Program-made: the position numbers and the translations under genes
Notes under the pieces: generated by a model
What the model was told of the DNA's origin: nothing
What the model saw: only the letters and a program-made list of their open reading frames with translations
Database searches by the model: none
Assembly: GCA_017626015.1 (NCBI GenBank)
Contig: JAGAJO010000005.1
Coordinates: 1 to 64,000 of the forward strand
DNA: 64,000 bases
Origin: Ruminococcus sp.
GTDB taxonomy: Bacteria > Bacillota > Clostridia > Oscillospirales > Ruminococcaceae
Reading direction: 5' to 3'
Part shown: piece after piece, positions 43,002-51,546 of the stretch
How positions within the stretch are numbered: the stretch's first letter is position 1
Layout: the number at the start of each line of letters is the position of its first letter

Positions 43002-44084
43002 ATGTTAAAAAAATACTTAGCGTTTGCCGTTTCTGTTGTGATCGCATTGGGAATAACGTCCTGTTCAAAGGGAAAGGAAAGCACGGATCCAAAAGCCGAT
43101 TCCGGCATATCGGCTGAAATTACAGAGGAAGAAGATCAATACCTTTTTATGCCAGACGGAGTAAGTCTTGACGAGGAATACCAATACGATCCCGAGGAAG
43201 GCGTTTGGTCGGATTATAACAAGGGCATTATAAAGTATACCGAGATATTTCCCGACGAGGAGGGTTATATCTCCTATGACCCTATGGGAGTGAGGTTTGC
43301 GCTGCCCGAAAAGTGCCATGCGTATTTGTTCCCGTACACTCTGGTGATGGATTATGAGAATTTCATTATAATAACAGACGAGTGGTTCCCCGATGCGAAA
43401 AACTATATAATGATCTCCACGGGAACGTCATGCATGATGTCAGTAAGAGGATATGAAGGCGAAGCAAAAGAGAACTTCCCCGAGGTCAGTCAGTACAGAT
43501 CTGCCGTAAAATCACAGCTTGAGCGGTGGCTGCCCATACTGAAATGGGGGGAAAGCATTTATATTTATGATTATTTCAATATCTCCGACAACAACATTGT
43601 CAATAAAGATAACGATGATGCATTGGACGAAATGAATAAAGCCGGCAAAAATAAAACAATCTCTCTGATAGAAGGCTCTTACGGTGCAGCAGAGCGAGAC
43701 TATGCTCCCGACAGCGAAATGTCCGAGATCGAAAGCGAGATCAAAGAGGACGGAAACAGGTTTGACGTAAATCTCAGATATTCCGTTAAGCGGTACGGTG
43801 TAGATATGGAAAAAAACGTCCATTGGCTGGCGGAAGCGCCGATTGACGATACCGATAGTACAATGGCAAAGCGTGTGGAATTTTCCTATGATACAAAAAC
43901 CGATATACGCTTTGACGAGGAAAGCTTTTTATCAGAAGTCTCGGCGTATGTTCCCGAAAATTGGAGCGAGGGAGATTATTTTGTCCATAATTATTATGTT
44001 CCCGATAATATTTTGGGAGAGCTTTCGCCTATAACAGTCGAGTATAACAAGAAGAAGGAATTGGAAGAAAGGTGGACGCAGTAA
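43002..44084 (+). CDS. lipoprotein of unknown function, 360 aa
   Basis: Exported lipoprotein with signal MLKKYLAFAVSVVIALGITSC (lipobox ITSC, Cys21), a short charged linker, then an acidic Tyr-rich domain (GIIKYTEIFPDEEGYISYDPMGVRFALPEKC, YENFIIITDEWFPDAKNYIMIST). No recognised family. AGGAGGA precedes ATG 43002. It is followed at 47 bp by a GNAT gene on the same strand. The preceding 135 bp are AT-rich without a clear promoter. Confidence 0.8.
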   Translation: MLKKYLAFAVSVVIALGITSCSKGKESTDPKADSGISAEITEEEDQYLFMPDGVSLDEEYQYDPEEGVWSDYNKGIIKYTEIFPDEEGYISYDPMGVRFALPEKCHAYLFPYTLVMDYENFIIITDEWFPDAKNYIMISTGTSCMMSVRGYEGEAKENFPEVSQYRSAVKSQLERWLPILKWGESIYIYDYFNISDNNIVNKDNDDALDEMNKAGKNKTISLIEGSYGAAERDYAPDSEMSEIESEIKEDGNRFDVNLRYSVKRYGVDMEKNVHWLAEAPIDDTDSTMAKRVEFSYDTKTDIRFDEESFLSEVSAYVPENWSEGDYFVHNYYVPDNILGELSPITVEYNKKKELEERWTQ

Positions 44085-44130
44085 AATTCCGCCTTAAAGG
44101 CAGCCTAAATTCAATAGCGAGGTATTTTAA

Positions 44131-44556
44131 ATGAGCGGGTTTACAATGAAGATCAAAACGGGACTTGAAAACAATCCCGACGCAAAATTAATACGGGAGA
44201 ACGTATTCATTCACGAGCAGGGCTTTGAAAACGAGTTTGACGATATAGACAAAAAAGCCGTCCATTGCGTTGTTTACGACGGAGGATTTCCCGTTGCCAC
44301 CGGAAGAATGTTCGACTGCGACGGAACTGCGCATATCGGCAGGATCGCCGTTGTAAAAGCGTACAGAGGCAGAGGTCTTGGCTCGGCAGTGGTCGGGGCG
44401 CTTGAGGATTTTTCCGCATCAAAGGGCTATAAGCAATGCGCTCTTTCGGCTCAGTTAAGGGCTGAGGATTTCTACAAAAAGCTGGGATACGAGCCTTTCG
44501 GCGAGATATACAAGGACGAATACTGCCCGCATATTATGATGAAAAAGGAACTTTAG
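44131..44556 (+). CDS. GNAT-family N-acetyltransferase
   Basis: A 141-residue acetyltransferase resembling ElaA-type GNAT proteins. The acetyl-CoA motif is RIAVVKAYRGRGLGSAVVGAL (R-G-x-G-L-G). The C-terminal strand-helix is SAQLRAEDFYKKLGYEPFG. Substrate unknown. GCGAGGT precedes the ATG. Probably co-transcribed with the flanking genes, each separated by only 30-50 bp. Confidence 0.9.
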   Translation: MSGFTMKIKTGLENNPDAKLIRENVFIHEQGFENEFDDIDKKAVHCVVYDGGFPVATGRMFDCDGTAHIGRIAVVKAYRGRGLGSAVVGALEDFSASKGYKQCALSAQLRAEDFYKKLGYEPFGEIYKDEYCPHIMMKKEL

Positions 44557-44590
44557 AACCGTACTCAAAAAGCAAATCAAGGAGAAGCAG

Positions 44591-45178
44591 ATGAAAAAAA
44601 TATATATCCTTCTTACAAGATCAGATACGATAGTATCGAAGCTGATAAGCGCCGCCACATCGGACGAATATACTCACGTTTCAATTTGCTTCAACAGCTC
44701 TATGAAACTCTTTTACAGCTTTGCAAGAAAATATGTACACTCCCCTCTTCCTGCGGGACTTCGCAGGGAAAGGCTTGATAAGGGCTTCTTCAAGCTCAAC
44801 CCGCATATTCCCTGCGCACTTTACTCGCTGGATGTTGAGGATGAGGCGTTTTACAAGGCAAAAAGCCATGTGAAGCTTATGATGAAGCATTCTGACAGCT
44901 ATCGGTTCAATATTTACGGACTGTTTCTGTGCAAGATAAACATTCCTCTGAAACGAAAGCATCATTACTTCTGTTCGCAGTTTGTCAGCGAGGTGCTTAA
45001 GGAAAGCAACGCTATCAGGCTGCCCAAAGCTGCGTCGCTTATGCGTCCGGTGGATTATACCACATTGCCCGAGCTGAACGAGATCTACACCGGCTCTATA
45101 GGCGGACTGGTAAACTTCCTTTCACGCAGAAAAATAATACATACCAAGCAGATCATAACACATCAGCTGGCAAGGTAA
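44591..45178 (+). CDS. YiiX-like permuted NlpC/P60-type cysteine hydrolase
   Basis: A 195-residue protein with the permuted papain-like arrangement: His29 in YTHVSICF comes before Cys128 in HYFCSQFVSEVLKES. This His-then-Cys order and the SQFV motif mark the YiiX/YaeF-type branch of NlpC/P60. No signal peptide, so probably cytosolic or membrane-attached. Substrate not predictable. AAGGAG precedes the ATG. A strong bidirectional terminator follows. Confidence 0.8.
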   Translation: MKKIYILLTRSDTIVSKLISAATSDEYTHVSICFNSSMKLFYSFARKYVHSPLPAGLRRERLDKGFFKLNPHIPCALYSLDVEDEAFYKAKSHVKLMMKHSDSYRFNIYGLFLCKINIPLKRKHHYFCSQFVSEVLKESNAIRLPKAASLMRPVDYTTLPELNEIYTGSIGGLVNFLSRRKIIHTKQIITHQLAR

Positions 45179-45222
45179 AAGCTTTTTACACGGCAGGGAT
45201 CATTAAAATACGGTAATAATAT

Positions 45223-45255
45223 TATCAGGGGCGGATACGATATCCGCCCCTGATA
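45223..45255. terminator. bidirectional terminator between convergent genes
   Basis: TATCAGGGGCGGATA (45223-45237), loop CGA, TATCCGCCCCTGATA (45241-45255): a perfect 15-bp stem. T-tracts are poor, so it may also serve as a roadblock hairpin. Confidence 0.75.
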
Positions 45256-45288
45256 TCTTATACTCCCCGAAGAGCCGGGACTTTCCGT

Positions 45289-47280
45289 TCAGAACTGCTC
45301 GTTGATCCAATCCACAATGCCTTGGATATTGTCCTCTCTTTTTCCGACAAACGCCCTTATACAGTCCGCAGAAGCATATCCGCCGTGTATAGCTTCCTCG
45401 GCTGAGCCTGTACCGGGATATCTTTTGAAAAACTGATCCATAAGCGGTTCATACACGCTTACATATTCGTCGAGCTTACTGATAAGTGTCTCCTTTTTAT
45501 AAGCTCCCGACGACAGCTCAAGCAGCCGTGAATTATAGTCCTCTCGGAAGCCCTGATTTGTCATAAGATACGCATAAGTCAGCACCGCCGGATTGTTCGT
45601 ACCGAAATCAAGCAGTCCTAGTTCCTTGTAATTATCCTCCTTGACGGTGTTGGTATATGCGTCGCTTTCTCCGCTGACGCCTCCGAATTCCATATCATAG
45701 AACATAAATCTCCATCTGCCGTCGTCGTATTCCGAAGCATTTGCAGGCGAAGCCGTTTTCCACATAGACCAGTTTTTGCCCGGCCAGTCCCACTTGTTAT
45801 TTATCCAGACCTCTGCGAGGAAATAATCTCTTGCGCTTTCCGTGTCCACCAGCTTTGAAAACTCCTCAAGATCGGCATCGTCGGACAGATCCTTATGCTC
45901 CTTGAAAAACTCCAGCAGCTCTTCAAAATAATAGCTTTCGTTAGTCTCCCCTGCCGGAAGATCTCCCTCGTCGAGCTTATAACCAAGCTTCAGAGCCTCA
46001 GCGTCGCCTTTATAAACTATAACGCCGCTTTTGTCTACACCGTAACGATCCTCAAAATAGTCGTTGGAATAGTCCTCCTCCAGTATATAGAGTCCCCAGT
46101 ATTCGCCGTTGAGATAAACTACGCAGGGACGTCCCGCCTTAGTAGAACAGTCCATTTCTTTGGACACGTCCTGCCAGTAGGTATCGTTGAATTTCGCAGT
46201 GAAGGCACAGTTTCCTCCCGCACGAAGCACAAGCGTCTTGAACTTGTCAAGGGTTTTGCCCGAGCTGTCCTTTACGCTGTCTCCGAAAACGGCATAGTTG
46301 AAATTGTTGTCGCCGTAGCTTTTTCTTGCATACAATCTCAGACCCTTCTGAAGATCGGACCGTGAATAATTTCCCTGTACTCTCACGCCGCAGTCCTGAG
46401 AAAGTACCGTCTCGGCTCCCTCAGTGTCCCATTCCATAAGCTCCATATGACAGCTTCTTTCCCATTCCCTGCCCTTTTGCTTATAGTTTGCGTCAAGCTT
46501 TCTTGCGGTCTCACCGTCAATATCCCCTCTGTATTCCTCAAAAGCCTTATCGAAAATATCGCCCTTTACGTATATGCCCTTCTTGGGATCGAAGAGATCT
46601 CCGTAATCCGCAGTAATACTCATTACGGCAAGCTTCTGCCCGGAAGCCTCACAGTTTTCCTTAAGTCCTTGGATATGCTCCTCTGCCGTACCGAAATAAT
46701 AAGCGCACGACGACGTCTGCGAAAAGGTCCCGTCATCAGCCTGAGCCGCTGCACGCACAACAGTGCATTTGTCCACGTCACTGTCGGAAGGCGCCGAAAG
46801 CTTAGATACAAAGGTGTTTTTTGCACGGTCATAGTCGCAGAAGCTTCCTGCGATCTCCAGCGGATCAACAGCCGATACAACATTCGGGCGGTCACTCTGG
46901 TCTGTAACCTCAAACGCCCCGGTATACTCCAGTCTGGTCTCGCTGTCCCTGGGGTCGCTGCCGTCAGTGGTATAGTATATCTTTCCGTTACCACCCGTCA
47001 GCTCAAGGGAAAAGCTATCCCCGAAGATCCCGGAGGGCTGTGAAAATTCAACAATACTGTCGTTAAGTACAAACTCAGTCTCACTGACGGCATTTTCCTC
47101 ACCGGCTTGATTTTCATCTGAGTTATCCTTAATATTTTCCGTATCTTTTCCTGCCGCAGAGCTTTCCACGTTCTTTTGAGAGCTGTCCCCCTCCGCAGGA
47201 GTATTTGACAGCGAGCAGCCCGCAAGTATGACTGCCGCACAAGCGGCGCACATAATTTTCCTGATAAATACAGCGTTCAT
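45289..47280 (-). CDS. CotH-like kinase-fold lipoprotein
   Basis: A 663-residue exported lipoprotein. Lipobox LAGC (Cys22) and a Ser/Glu/Asn linker. A chitobiase-C-like beta domain at about 70-120 (LELTGGNGKIYYTTDGSDPRD). CotH domain about 215-630: GVRVQGNYSRSDLQKGLRLYARK, LRAGGNCAFTAKFNDTYWQD, VYLNGEYWGLYILEEDY, WINNKWDWPGKNW and RWRFMFYDMEFGG (acidic metal-site region). CotH of Bacillus is a spore-coat protein kinase; CotH proteins also occur at the surface or in cellulosomes of ruminococci. Target unknown. Confidence 0.9.
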   Translation of the reverse strand: MNAVFIRKIMCAACAAVILAGCSLSNTPAEGDSSQKNVESSAAGKDTENIKDNSDENQAGEENAVSETEFVLNDSIVEFSQPSGIFGDSFSLELTGGNGKIYYTTDGSDPRDSETRLEYTGAFEVTDQSDRPNVVSAVDPLEIAGSFCDYDRAKNTFVSKLSAPSDSDVDKCTVVRAAAQADDGTFSQTSSCAYYFGTAEEHIQGLKENCEASGQKLAVMSITADYGDLFDPKKGIYVKGDIFDKAFEEYRGDIDGETARKLDANYKQKGREWERSCHMELMEWDTEGAETVLSQDCGVRVQGNYSRSDLQKGLRLYARKSYGDNNFNYAVFGDSVKDSSGKTLDKFKTLVLRAGGNCAFTAKFNDTYWQDVSKEMDCSTKAGRPCVVYLNGEYWGLYILEEDYSNDYFEDRYGVDKSGVIVYKGDAEALKLGYKLDEGDLPAGETNESYYFEELLEFFKEHKDLSDDADLEEFSKLVDTESARDYFLAEVWINNKWDWPGKNWSMWKTASPANASEYDDGRWRFMFYDMEFGGVSGESDAYTNTVKEDNYKELGLLDFGTNNPAVLTYAYLMTNQGFREDYNSRLLELSSGAYKKETLISKLDEYVSVYEPLMDQFFKRYPGTGSAEEAIHGGYASADCIRAFVGKREDNIQGIVDWINEQF

Positions 47281-47446
47281 AATAGCTTTCCTTTCCGATA
47301 TCGTTTTAAATCAACGTACACAGCGGTTGGGTGATATTGCTTTAATAATTATAGCATATAGCCGTATGTTTTTTCAACCGATAAAACATAGAAAAAGAAC
47401 CCGTCAGGATGTTCATATTACACAAAAACCGGCTTGCATCTGCTTA

Positions 47447-47980
47447 TCAGTATTTTTTCAGTCTGCGTATGTAAGCAAAGGTTCTTGCCTCGCCCTTGTT
47501 TTTCAGCATTACAAGCAGCTTTTCAAGCAGCGCAGACGTCTCCGGATGTATGACCCTTGTCTTTTTTGCCTTCAGAAAATATTCCAGTGCAGAACCGTCG
47601 TTGTATTTATCCTTCATGTAGATCTTGCTTGCCGCTACCCTGTCGCAGAACATTTCCTTAACATATTTCAAAGGCATTTTTACAGGCGACATTTTTCTGG
47701 TAACAGGATCGTAGTCCGTCCAATACTCAAAGTGATGCTTATTTCTGCCCTTATGGTGCATCCACGCATAGGAAAATCCGTAGGCTTCCCTTTCGCCCTC
47801 GTTGGGAGAGCGGTTTCCCTGATAATACCTAGCGCCCTTTAAAAACTCCTCCGGAAGATATTTTGAAAGATCGTGAAGCAGTCCCTGAACAGGTATACCC
47901 GCTCTGAAGCAGTTTACCACGACTGCATGACGATGCTTTGTTATAGTCCAAAAATGCGCCGCAGCATTAGTCGTATTCAT
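47447..47980 (-). CDS. DUF5662-family protein
   Basis: A 177-residue soluble protein. Conserved HFWTITKHRHAVVVNCFRAG, GLLHDLSKYLPEEF (an HD pair), then WMHHKGRNKHHFEYWTD, a His-rich motif typical of DUF5662 and suggesting a metal site. AGGAGGA on the minus strand fixes ATG 47980; an upstream in-frame start would lack one. Function not known, though HD-type chemistry (phosphohydrolase) is possible. It is read in the same direction as the CotH gene but 166 bp upstream of it, so a shared transcript is uncertain. Confidence 0.85.
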   Translation of the reverse strand: MNTTNAAAHFWTITKHRHAVVVNCFRAGIPVQGLLHDLSKYLPEEFLKGARYYQGNRSPNEGEREAYGFSYAWMHHKGRNKHHFEYWTDYDPVTRKMSPVKMPLKYVKEMFCDRVAASKIYMKDKYNDGSALEYFLKAKKTRVIHPETSALLEKLLVMLKNKGEARTFAYIRRLKKY

Positions 47981-48174
47981 TATTCTGTCCTCCTGTTTAA
48001 AAGGTTTCTTTAAACAACGCCGCATAAAATGATCGTGCAGTGCTGTCTTAATGACATTATACTACATTCCGCAGGATTTGGCAAGAGAAATCCTGTTATT
48101 CACAACGGGTTTTGCCCGGATCAAGAAATCACGAACATAACAAATAATATTGTCCGGAATAATAGATATATTAT

Positions 48175-48210
48175 GTGTTTCTCCCCCGCCGTACGGCGGG
48201 GGAGAAACAC
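48175..48210. repeat. 36-bp perfect palindrome
   Basis: GTGTTTCTCCCCCGCCGT is followed directly by its exact complement ACGGCGGGGGAGAAACAC with no spacer, centred on GTAC. The core resembles the CGTACGG hairpins at 19046 and 51352. It lies in the 490-bp intergenic region 47981-48471, which otherwise holds the XRE operon control region at its right end and no visible gene. Confidence 0.8.
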
Positions 48211-48360
48211 GAAAATCCATAAGAGCCTTACAGCGTTTCAATATTTTTTACGTCTCTATAACAAATAAATATCTTACTGATATGTATGCGTAACCTGAGC
48301 TTATTAACAGATCATGCAAAAATGTCGATTATCCTATGTAATATTTGTGCAAGTCTCCAA

Positions 48361-48442
48361 AAGTGATAAATTTATCACTTTGTCTATTGACAGTCAGCAA
48401 TAAAAGTGATATTATTATCACATTAGGTGATAAATAAGTCAC
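48361..48442 (+). promoter_or_regulatory. promoter with three GTGATA-type operators
   Basis: TTGACA (48387-48392), 17 bp, TATTAT (48410-48415). Operator 1 (48361-48380) is the perfect palindrome AAGTGATAAATTTATCACTT upstream of the -35. Operator 2 (48406-48421), GTGATATTATTATCAC, covers the -10. Operator 3 (48427-48442), GTGATAAATAAGTCAC, is imperfect and downstream. The XRE repressor three genes down is the obvious candidate ligand. Confidence 0.8.
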
Positions 48443-48471
48443 TTAATAACATTCAGGAAGGACGATAAATT

Positions 48472-48975
48472 ATGGAGAACAAAACAAAGGAGACAAACAA
48501 AATGAAGAAAGCAGCAGCAGTAAAGGAAAAAATTTCACTTTACAAGTATCACAAGTCAAAGTTTATGGCGTGGATATTGGTATTTGTTACCGAGATCTAC
48601 ATGGCTGTGACCGAATACGCAAAGGCTGATGACAAAATGTGGGCGGTAATTATTATGATCCTGCTGCTGCTTGCATCGGCGGTATTTATTACTTTATGGC
48701 TGGCTAACTGTCTGTCAAAGGAGCTTGACAAAGATGACGAGCTTTCAAAGGCTAATATGACCAAAGCTCATGAAAGTATTGCGTCATTTATGCTGTTTGT
48801 TTTTGCGGGAGTCGTATTATTCACGATATTCTGGAGAGACAGTATTACAGTGACGATCGACCATGAATTTGTAATGAATAGCTGGCTTATAGTTTACAGT
48901 TTTTATAATGCTCTTGAAAGCGGATTTTTCCTGCATTATGAGGGCAGGGAAAGCGAATGCGAGGAAGATGAGTAG
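48472..48975 (+). CDS. small membrane protein, first gene of the XRE operon
   Basis: A 167-residue protein with a basic N-terminus and four hydrophobic segments (FMAWILVFVTEIYMAV, WAVIIMILLLLASAVFITLWL, FMLFVFAGVVLFTIF, and SWLIVYSFYNALESGFFL). Between segments 2 and 3 lies a charged loop LDKDDELSKANMTKAHES, and a nearly equivalent loop [15 protein letters not shown] occurs in the next gene product, so the two are distant relatives. Such membrane proteins paired with a short XRE regulator are frequent in Firmicutes. No biochemical role recognised. Confidence 0.82.
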   Translation: MENKTKETNKMKKAAAVKEKISLYKYHKSKFMAWILVFVTEIYMAVTEYAKADDKMWAVIIMILLLLASAVFITLWLANCLSKELDKDDELSKANMTKAHESIASFMLFVFAGVVLFTIFWRDSITVTIDHEFVMNSWLIVYSFYNALESGFFLHYEGRESECEEDE

Positions 48976-48995
48976 TACATTAAGGAGAGATTGTT

Positions 48996-49373
48996 ATGAA
49001 AAAGGAAACCAAAATAAAGTCACTCAGGTCATACCACGCATTTTTAGCTGCATTGTCACTGTTGACCATGCTGATCATCATATTTATGGACAATTGGGGT
49101 GACTGGTTCCACGTTTTGCCGATATTAGTAGCGATATGCTTTGAGGGCAAGTTTGAGAAAAATGATGAGCTTGCAAGGCAGCATCTTGCCAAAGCGAATA
49201 CTGCCGTCATGTGGGCGCTGATTGCTGTACTTGTCATGTCGTATTTGCGCGGACGCTTTCACCCTATACCTGCTTCTCGATATCTTATTTTCATCTGTGC
49301 AGCTCTTTTTTTGCGAAGCGTGCTGTTTCTTATTTTCGACAGAGTGCTGGAAATCGAGGAAAAGGGTGAATAA
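48996..49373 (+). CDS. small membrane protein, second gene of the XRE operon
   Basis: A 125-residue protein with about four hydrophobic segments ([65 protein letters not shown]) and the loop [18 protein letters not shown], resembling the preceding protein. GGAGAG precedes ATG. The stop overlaps the XRE start by one base (TAATG), meaning strong coupling. Function unknown; may form a membrane complex with its neighbour. Confidence 0.82.
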   Translation: MKKETKIKSLRSYHAFLAALSLLTMLIIIFMDNWGDWFHVLPILVAICFEGKFEKNDELARQHLAKANTAVMWALIAVLVMSYLRGRFHPIPASRYLIFICAALFLRSVLFLIFDRVLEIEEKGE

Positions 49374-49576
49374 TGGCTGAGCTAAAAACGAAGATCAAAG
49401 AGCATCGGGCACGGCTGAACATGAAGCAGGGTGAGCTTGCAGAGCTTGTGGGCGTCCGCCGTGAAACTATTATCCGTCTTGAAAAGGGTCAGTATAACCC
49501 ATCGCTTAAGCTTGCAATGGACATAGCAAAAGTGTTCGGAGTAACGGTGGAGGAATTGTTTTTCTTTGAGGAATAA
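49373..49576 (+). CDS. short XRE-family repressor
   Basis: A 67-residue protein that is nearly all [52 protein letters not shown]. No effector domain. One-base overlap with the preceding membrane-protein gene. Proteins of this size usually bind as dimers to short palindromes, and the promoter of this operon carries three such sites, so autoregulation is likely. Confidence 0.93.
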   Translation: MAELKTKIKEHRARLNMKQGELAELVGVRRETIIRLEKGQYNPSLKLAMDIAKVFGVTVEELFFFEE

Positions 49577-49624
49577 TTAAGCAAAAAACGCAGACCGAAA
49601 TGATCTGCGCCGGAGAACTTAATT

Positions 49625-50215
49625 TTATTTCTTTTCTGCCGTACCGCCCAGAAGTCTTGCCGTCTGGGGTATTTTAAAAAGGATATATGCGCCAATTCCC
49701 GTGAAGATCATTTCGGGGAGCATATACGATCCGTTGTAGAGGAAGCTGTACAGATATGTATTGTCTGTGGAGAAGCCGTCCCAAAGCGCTCCGAAGGACT
49801 TCCAGATGATAACTCCGCTGCCGAAGTGACAGGCAAATCTCAGGAACAGTGCAAACATAGTTCCGAACAGCTTGCCGGCGGCGCCTTTGTTTCTGAAAAT
49901 TCCCGCAAAGCCAAGTACCGTATACGCAAGAATGTAGTCAAGCAGAATGCAGGCAATGAGCATAACAGGCGTCAGTCCCCAGCCGAAAAGTCCGTCTGTA
50001 ACACCTTGAATAAACTGAACGAGCGAGAATACAAACGCCGCTCCCACACCTGCCTTAATGCCACGTCTTATGCTGTAAACTGCGATCGGAAGCATTGACA
50101 GCAGCGTTATCGAACCGCCCCAAGGGAGCTTGTACACTCTGATAAAGCTCAGCACCGTTGAAAGAGCAACCATGATCGCGCCCTCAACAAGCGCTAATGT
50201 TTTTGAGTTTTTCAT
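49625..50215 (-). CDS. thiT: thiamine-specific ECF S-component ThiT
   Basis: A 196-residue membrane protein of six hydrophobic segments. Diagnostic ThiT features: LSFIRVYKLPWGGSITLLSMLPI near the N-terminus, YSIRRGIKAGVGAAFVFSLVQFI, and the C-terminal NGSYMLPEMIFTGIGAYIL. Substrate is confirmed by the TPP riboswitch in its leader. It works with a shared ECF energising module not present here. Ribosome-binding AAAGGAT on the minus strand. Confidence 0.95.
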   Translation of the reverse strand: MKNSKTLALVEGAIMVALSTVLSFIRVYKLPWGGSITLLSMLPIAVYSIRRGIKAGVGAAFVFSLVQFIQGVTDGLFGWGLTPVMLIACILLDYILAYTVLGFAGIFRNKGAAGKLFGTMFALFLRFACHFGSGVIIWKSFGALWDGFSTDNTYLYSFLYNGSYMLPEMIFTGIGAYILFKIPQTARLLGGTAEKK

Positions 50216-50270
50216 AAAATATCCTTTCTGCTGAATGGATTTAAATTTAATGCTTTTGCGGACGGAAAAT

Positions 50271-50299
50271 AAAAAAGCGCATACCGCTAAGGTATACGC
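50271..50299 (-). terminator. TPP-riboswitch expression-platform terminator
   Basis: On the minus strand, GCGTATACC, loop TTAG, CGGTATGCGC, then six T. It lies between the aptamer and thiT and would end transcription when TPP is bound. Confidence 0.9.
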
Positions 50300-50315
50300 A
50301 ATTACTCCGTATAAT

Positions 50316-50398
50316 TCCCTACGCTGGCATTACCCATATCAGGTGCGGTCAGAGCGTCAATTCGCTCTATCTCAGCCGAAAAACATTCAGCTCCCGTT
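50316..50398 (-). promoter_or_regulatory. TPP riboswitch (THI element)
   Basis: On the minus strand the aptamer starts ACGGGAGCTGAATG, contains GGCTGAGATAGAGC and GACCGCACCTGATATGG, and ends GTAATGCCAGCGTAGGGA. These are the canonical THI-box segments (CTGAGA and ACCTGAT pockets). It controls thiT by transcription termination. Confidence 0.97.
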
Positions 50399-50409
50399 TT
50401 TACAATGAT

Positions 50410-50438
50410 ATTATACCACATTCCGACGAAAAAATCAA
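50410..50438 (-). promoter_or_regulatory. promoter of thiT
   Basis: On the minus strand, TTGATT (50438-50433), 17-bp spacer, TATAAT (50415-50410), about 12 bp before the aptamer. Confidence 0.75.
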
Positions 50439-50539
50439 GTATGCGGAATTTGACTGACTGATGATTTTTACACAGTTTTCATTTTACTTTTTGTTAATTT
50501 TCACATAATATACAAAATAAAGCTGTATTATATTATCAA

Positions 50540-50632
50540 GGTCAAAGGGACGCCTAAAGATACCGCAGCATCTGCAGCGGTACGGCATCTGACATTATTA
50601 CACAGTCACGCAAAAGTCCCGTCAACCAATAA
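50540..50632 (+). other. structured intergenic segment, possible small RNA
   Basis: GGGAC (50547-50551) faces GTCCC (50616-50620). TACCGC (50561-50566) pairs with GCGGTA (50577-50582) around AGCATCTGCA. A further hairpin, TTCTTCCGT (50661-50669) / ACGGAAGAA (50699-50707) with inner GGCGGCGG/CCGCTGCC, lies downstream. No ORF with a ribosome-binding site is seen from 50440 to 50760. Could be a non-coding RNA or a repeat. Confidence 0.35.
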
Positions 50633-50760
50633 TTTTCTTTTCATATATTTTTTCTCCACCTTCTTCCGTTCGGCGGCGGTTATCTCCGCTGCCGGCATAC
50701 GGAAGAAAAACAAAAGCTTTCTATCATACTTTTTTCTTCATATATACTTCTATACTTCGC

Positions 50761-50794
50761 AAAAAATCCCGCCGGATCACCGGGGGGATTTTTT
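50761..50794. terminator. bidirectional terminator
   Basis: AAAAAATCCCGCCGG and CCGGGGGGATTTTTT form a stem with one mismatch and A/T tracts on both sides. It would end the minus-strand gene at 50844-51074 and any transcript from the left. Confidence 0.85.
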
Positions 50795-50843
50795 GTTTTG
50801 GAAATATCATCGGTTTATACACATCTGCAAGAGCTGTATAAAG

Positions 50844-51074
50844 TCATGCCTGTTTTTCACGGCGGCTCCTTCTTATGTCCGTCAGATACAGCTCCCAACT
50901 TATAAAGCACGACAGTCCCACCACAGCCAGAAGAAGCGTTTCTCCGGGATTTCTGTATGCCTGCACGGCGGCAGCTCCCAGAACAGCAAGGCTCTTGACT
51001 GTATTGATACCCCATAGCTCTCCGCTTTTGTACTGGTTTATAAGCAAAACCGTTAATGCAATTATCCACATCAT
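50844..51074 (-). CDS. small membrane protein, 76 aa
   Basis: Two hydrophobic segments (MWIIALTVLLINQY and GETLLLAVVGLSCFISWELYL) and a basic C-terminus RRSRREKQA fit a small membrane protein. AAAGGA lies about 10 nt upstream of the ATG on the minus strand. A terminator follows at 50761-50794. A competing frame with ATG at 51081 gives a Cys-rich, less protein-like product. Family not recognised; existence is moderately supported. Confidence 0.55.
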   Translation of the reverse strand: MMWIIALTVLLINQYKSGELWGINTVKSLAVLGAAAVQAYRNPGETLLLAVVGLSCFISWELYLTDIRRSRREKQA

Positions 51075-51288
51075 TTTTCATACATCCTTTCAATATCGAT
51101 AACTGTATTATATCACACTATTTTGCATTTGTGGGGAAATTTTTTGGACAGTTCACTATTATGCATTTTAAGGGTAATTTTTTGGACATTTAACGAAATT
51201 TTCGTCTTTTTCCATAGGACGCATACCTCCGGCAATGTTCATAAAAGGAATGATCATGCAGTTCGGTCAAAAACCGTCGGAATTTTCT

Positions 51289-51452
51289 CGTGGAGATCGA
51301 TTTTCCAAATAACGAACAAATTTTTTGTATATTTTTGCTTTCCTTTAACCGACGTACGGCGGTTAAAGGAAAACTCAGACTCCTATATTTCGGACAAAGG
51401 TATGATGTTTTGCTGTAATTAAAATATTTAATTGTTAAAATTGATTTCCGTG
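51289..51452. repeat. MITE-like element with TIRs and central CGTACGG hairpin (copy 2)
   Basis: The right end, 51437-51452, is the exact complement of CACGGAAATCAATTTT, identical to the left end of copy 1 (18996). The left end, 51289-51304, matches 12/16. The centre holds TTTCCTTTAACCG (51339-51351) / CGGTTAAAGGAAA (51360-51372) around ACGTACGG. The rest of 51075-51288 is AT-rich and unassigned. Confidence 0.55.
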
Positions 51453-51471
51453 GGAATTTTCTTTTTAGCTA

Positions 51472-51500
51472 TTGTAAAAATATTCTTTGTATGCTATAAT
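51472..51500 (+). promoter_or_regulatory. promoter of purB
   Basis: TTGTAA (51472-51477), 17-bp spacer, TATAAT (51495-51500) in the context TATGCTATAAT. AAAGAGG precedes ATG 51547. Confidence 0.72.
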
Positions 51501-51546
51501 AAATATGTATATTTGTAAAAACAAACACTGAAAGAGGTTGATAATC

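Noticed and set aside
51123..51422. 99-codon ORF upstream of purB
   Set aside because: AT-rich composition without coding character or a ribosome-binding site, overlapping the TIR element.
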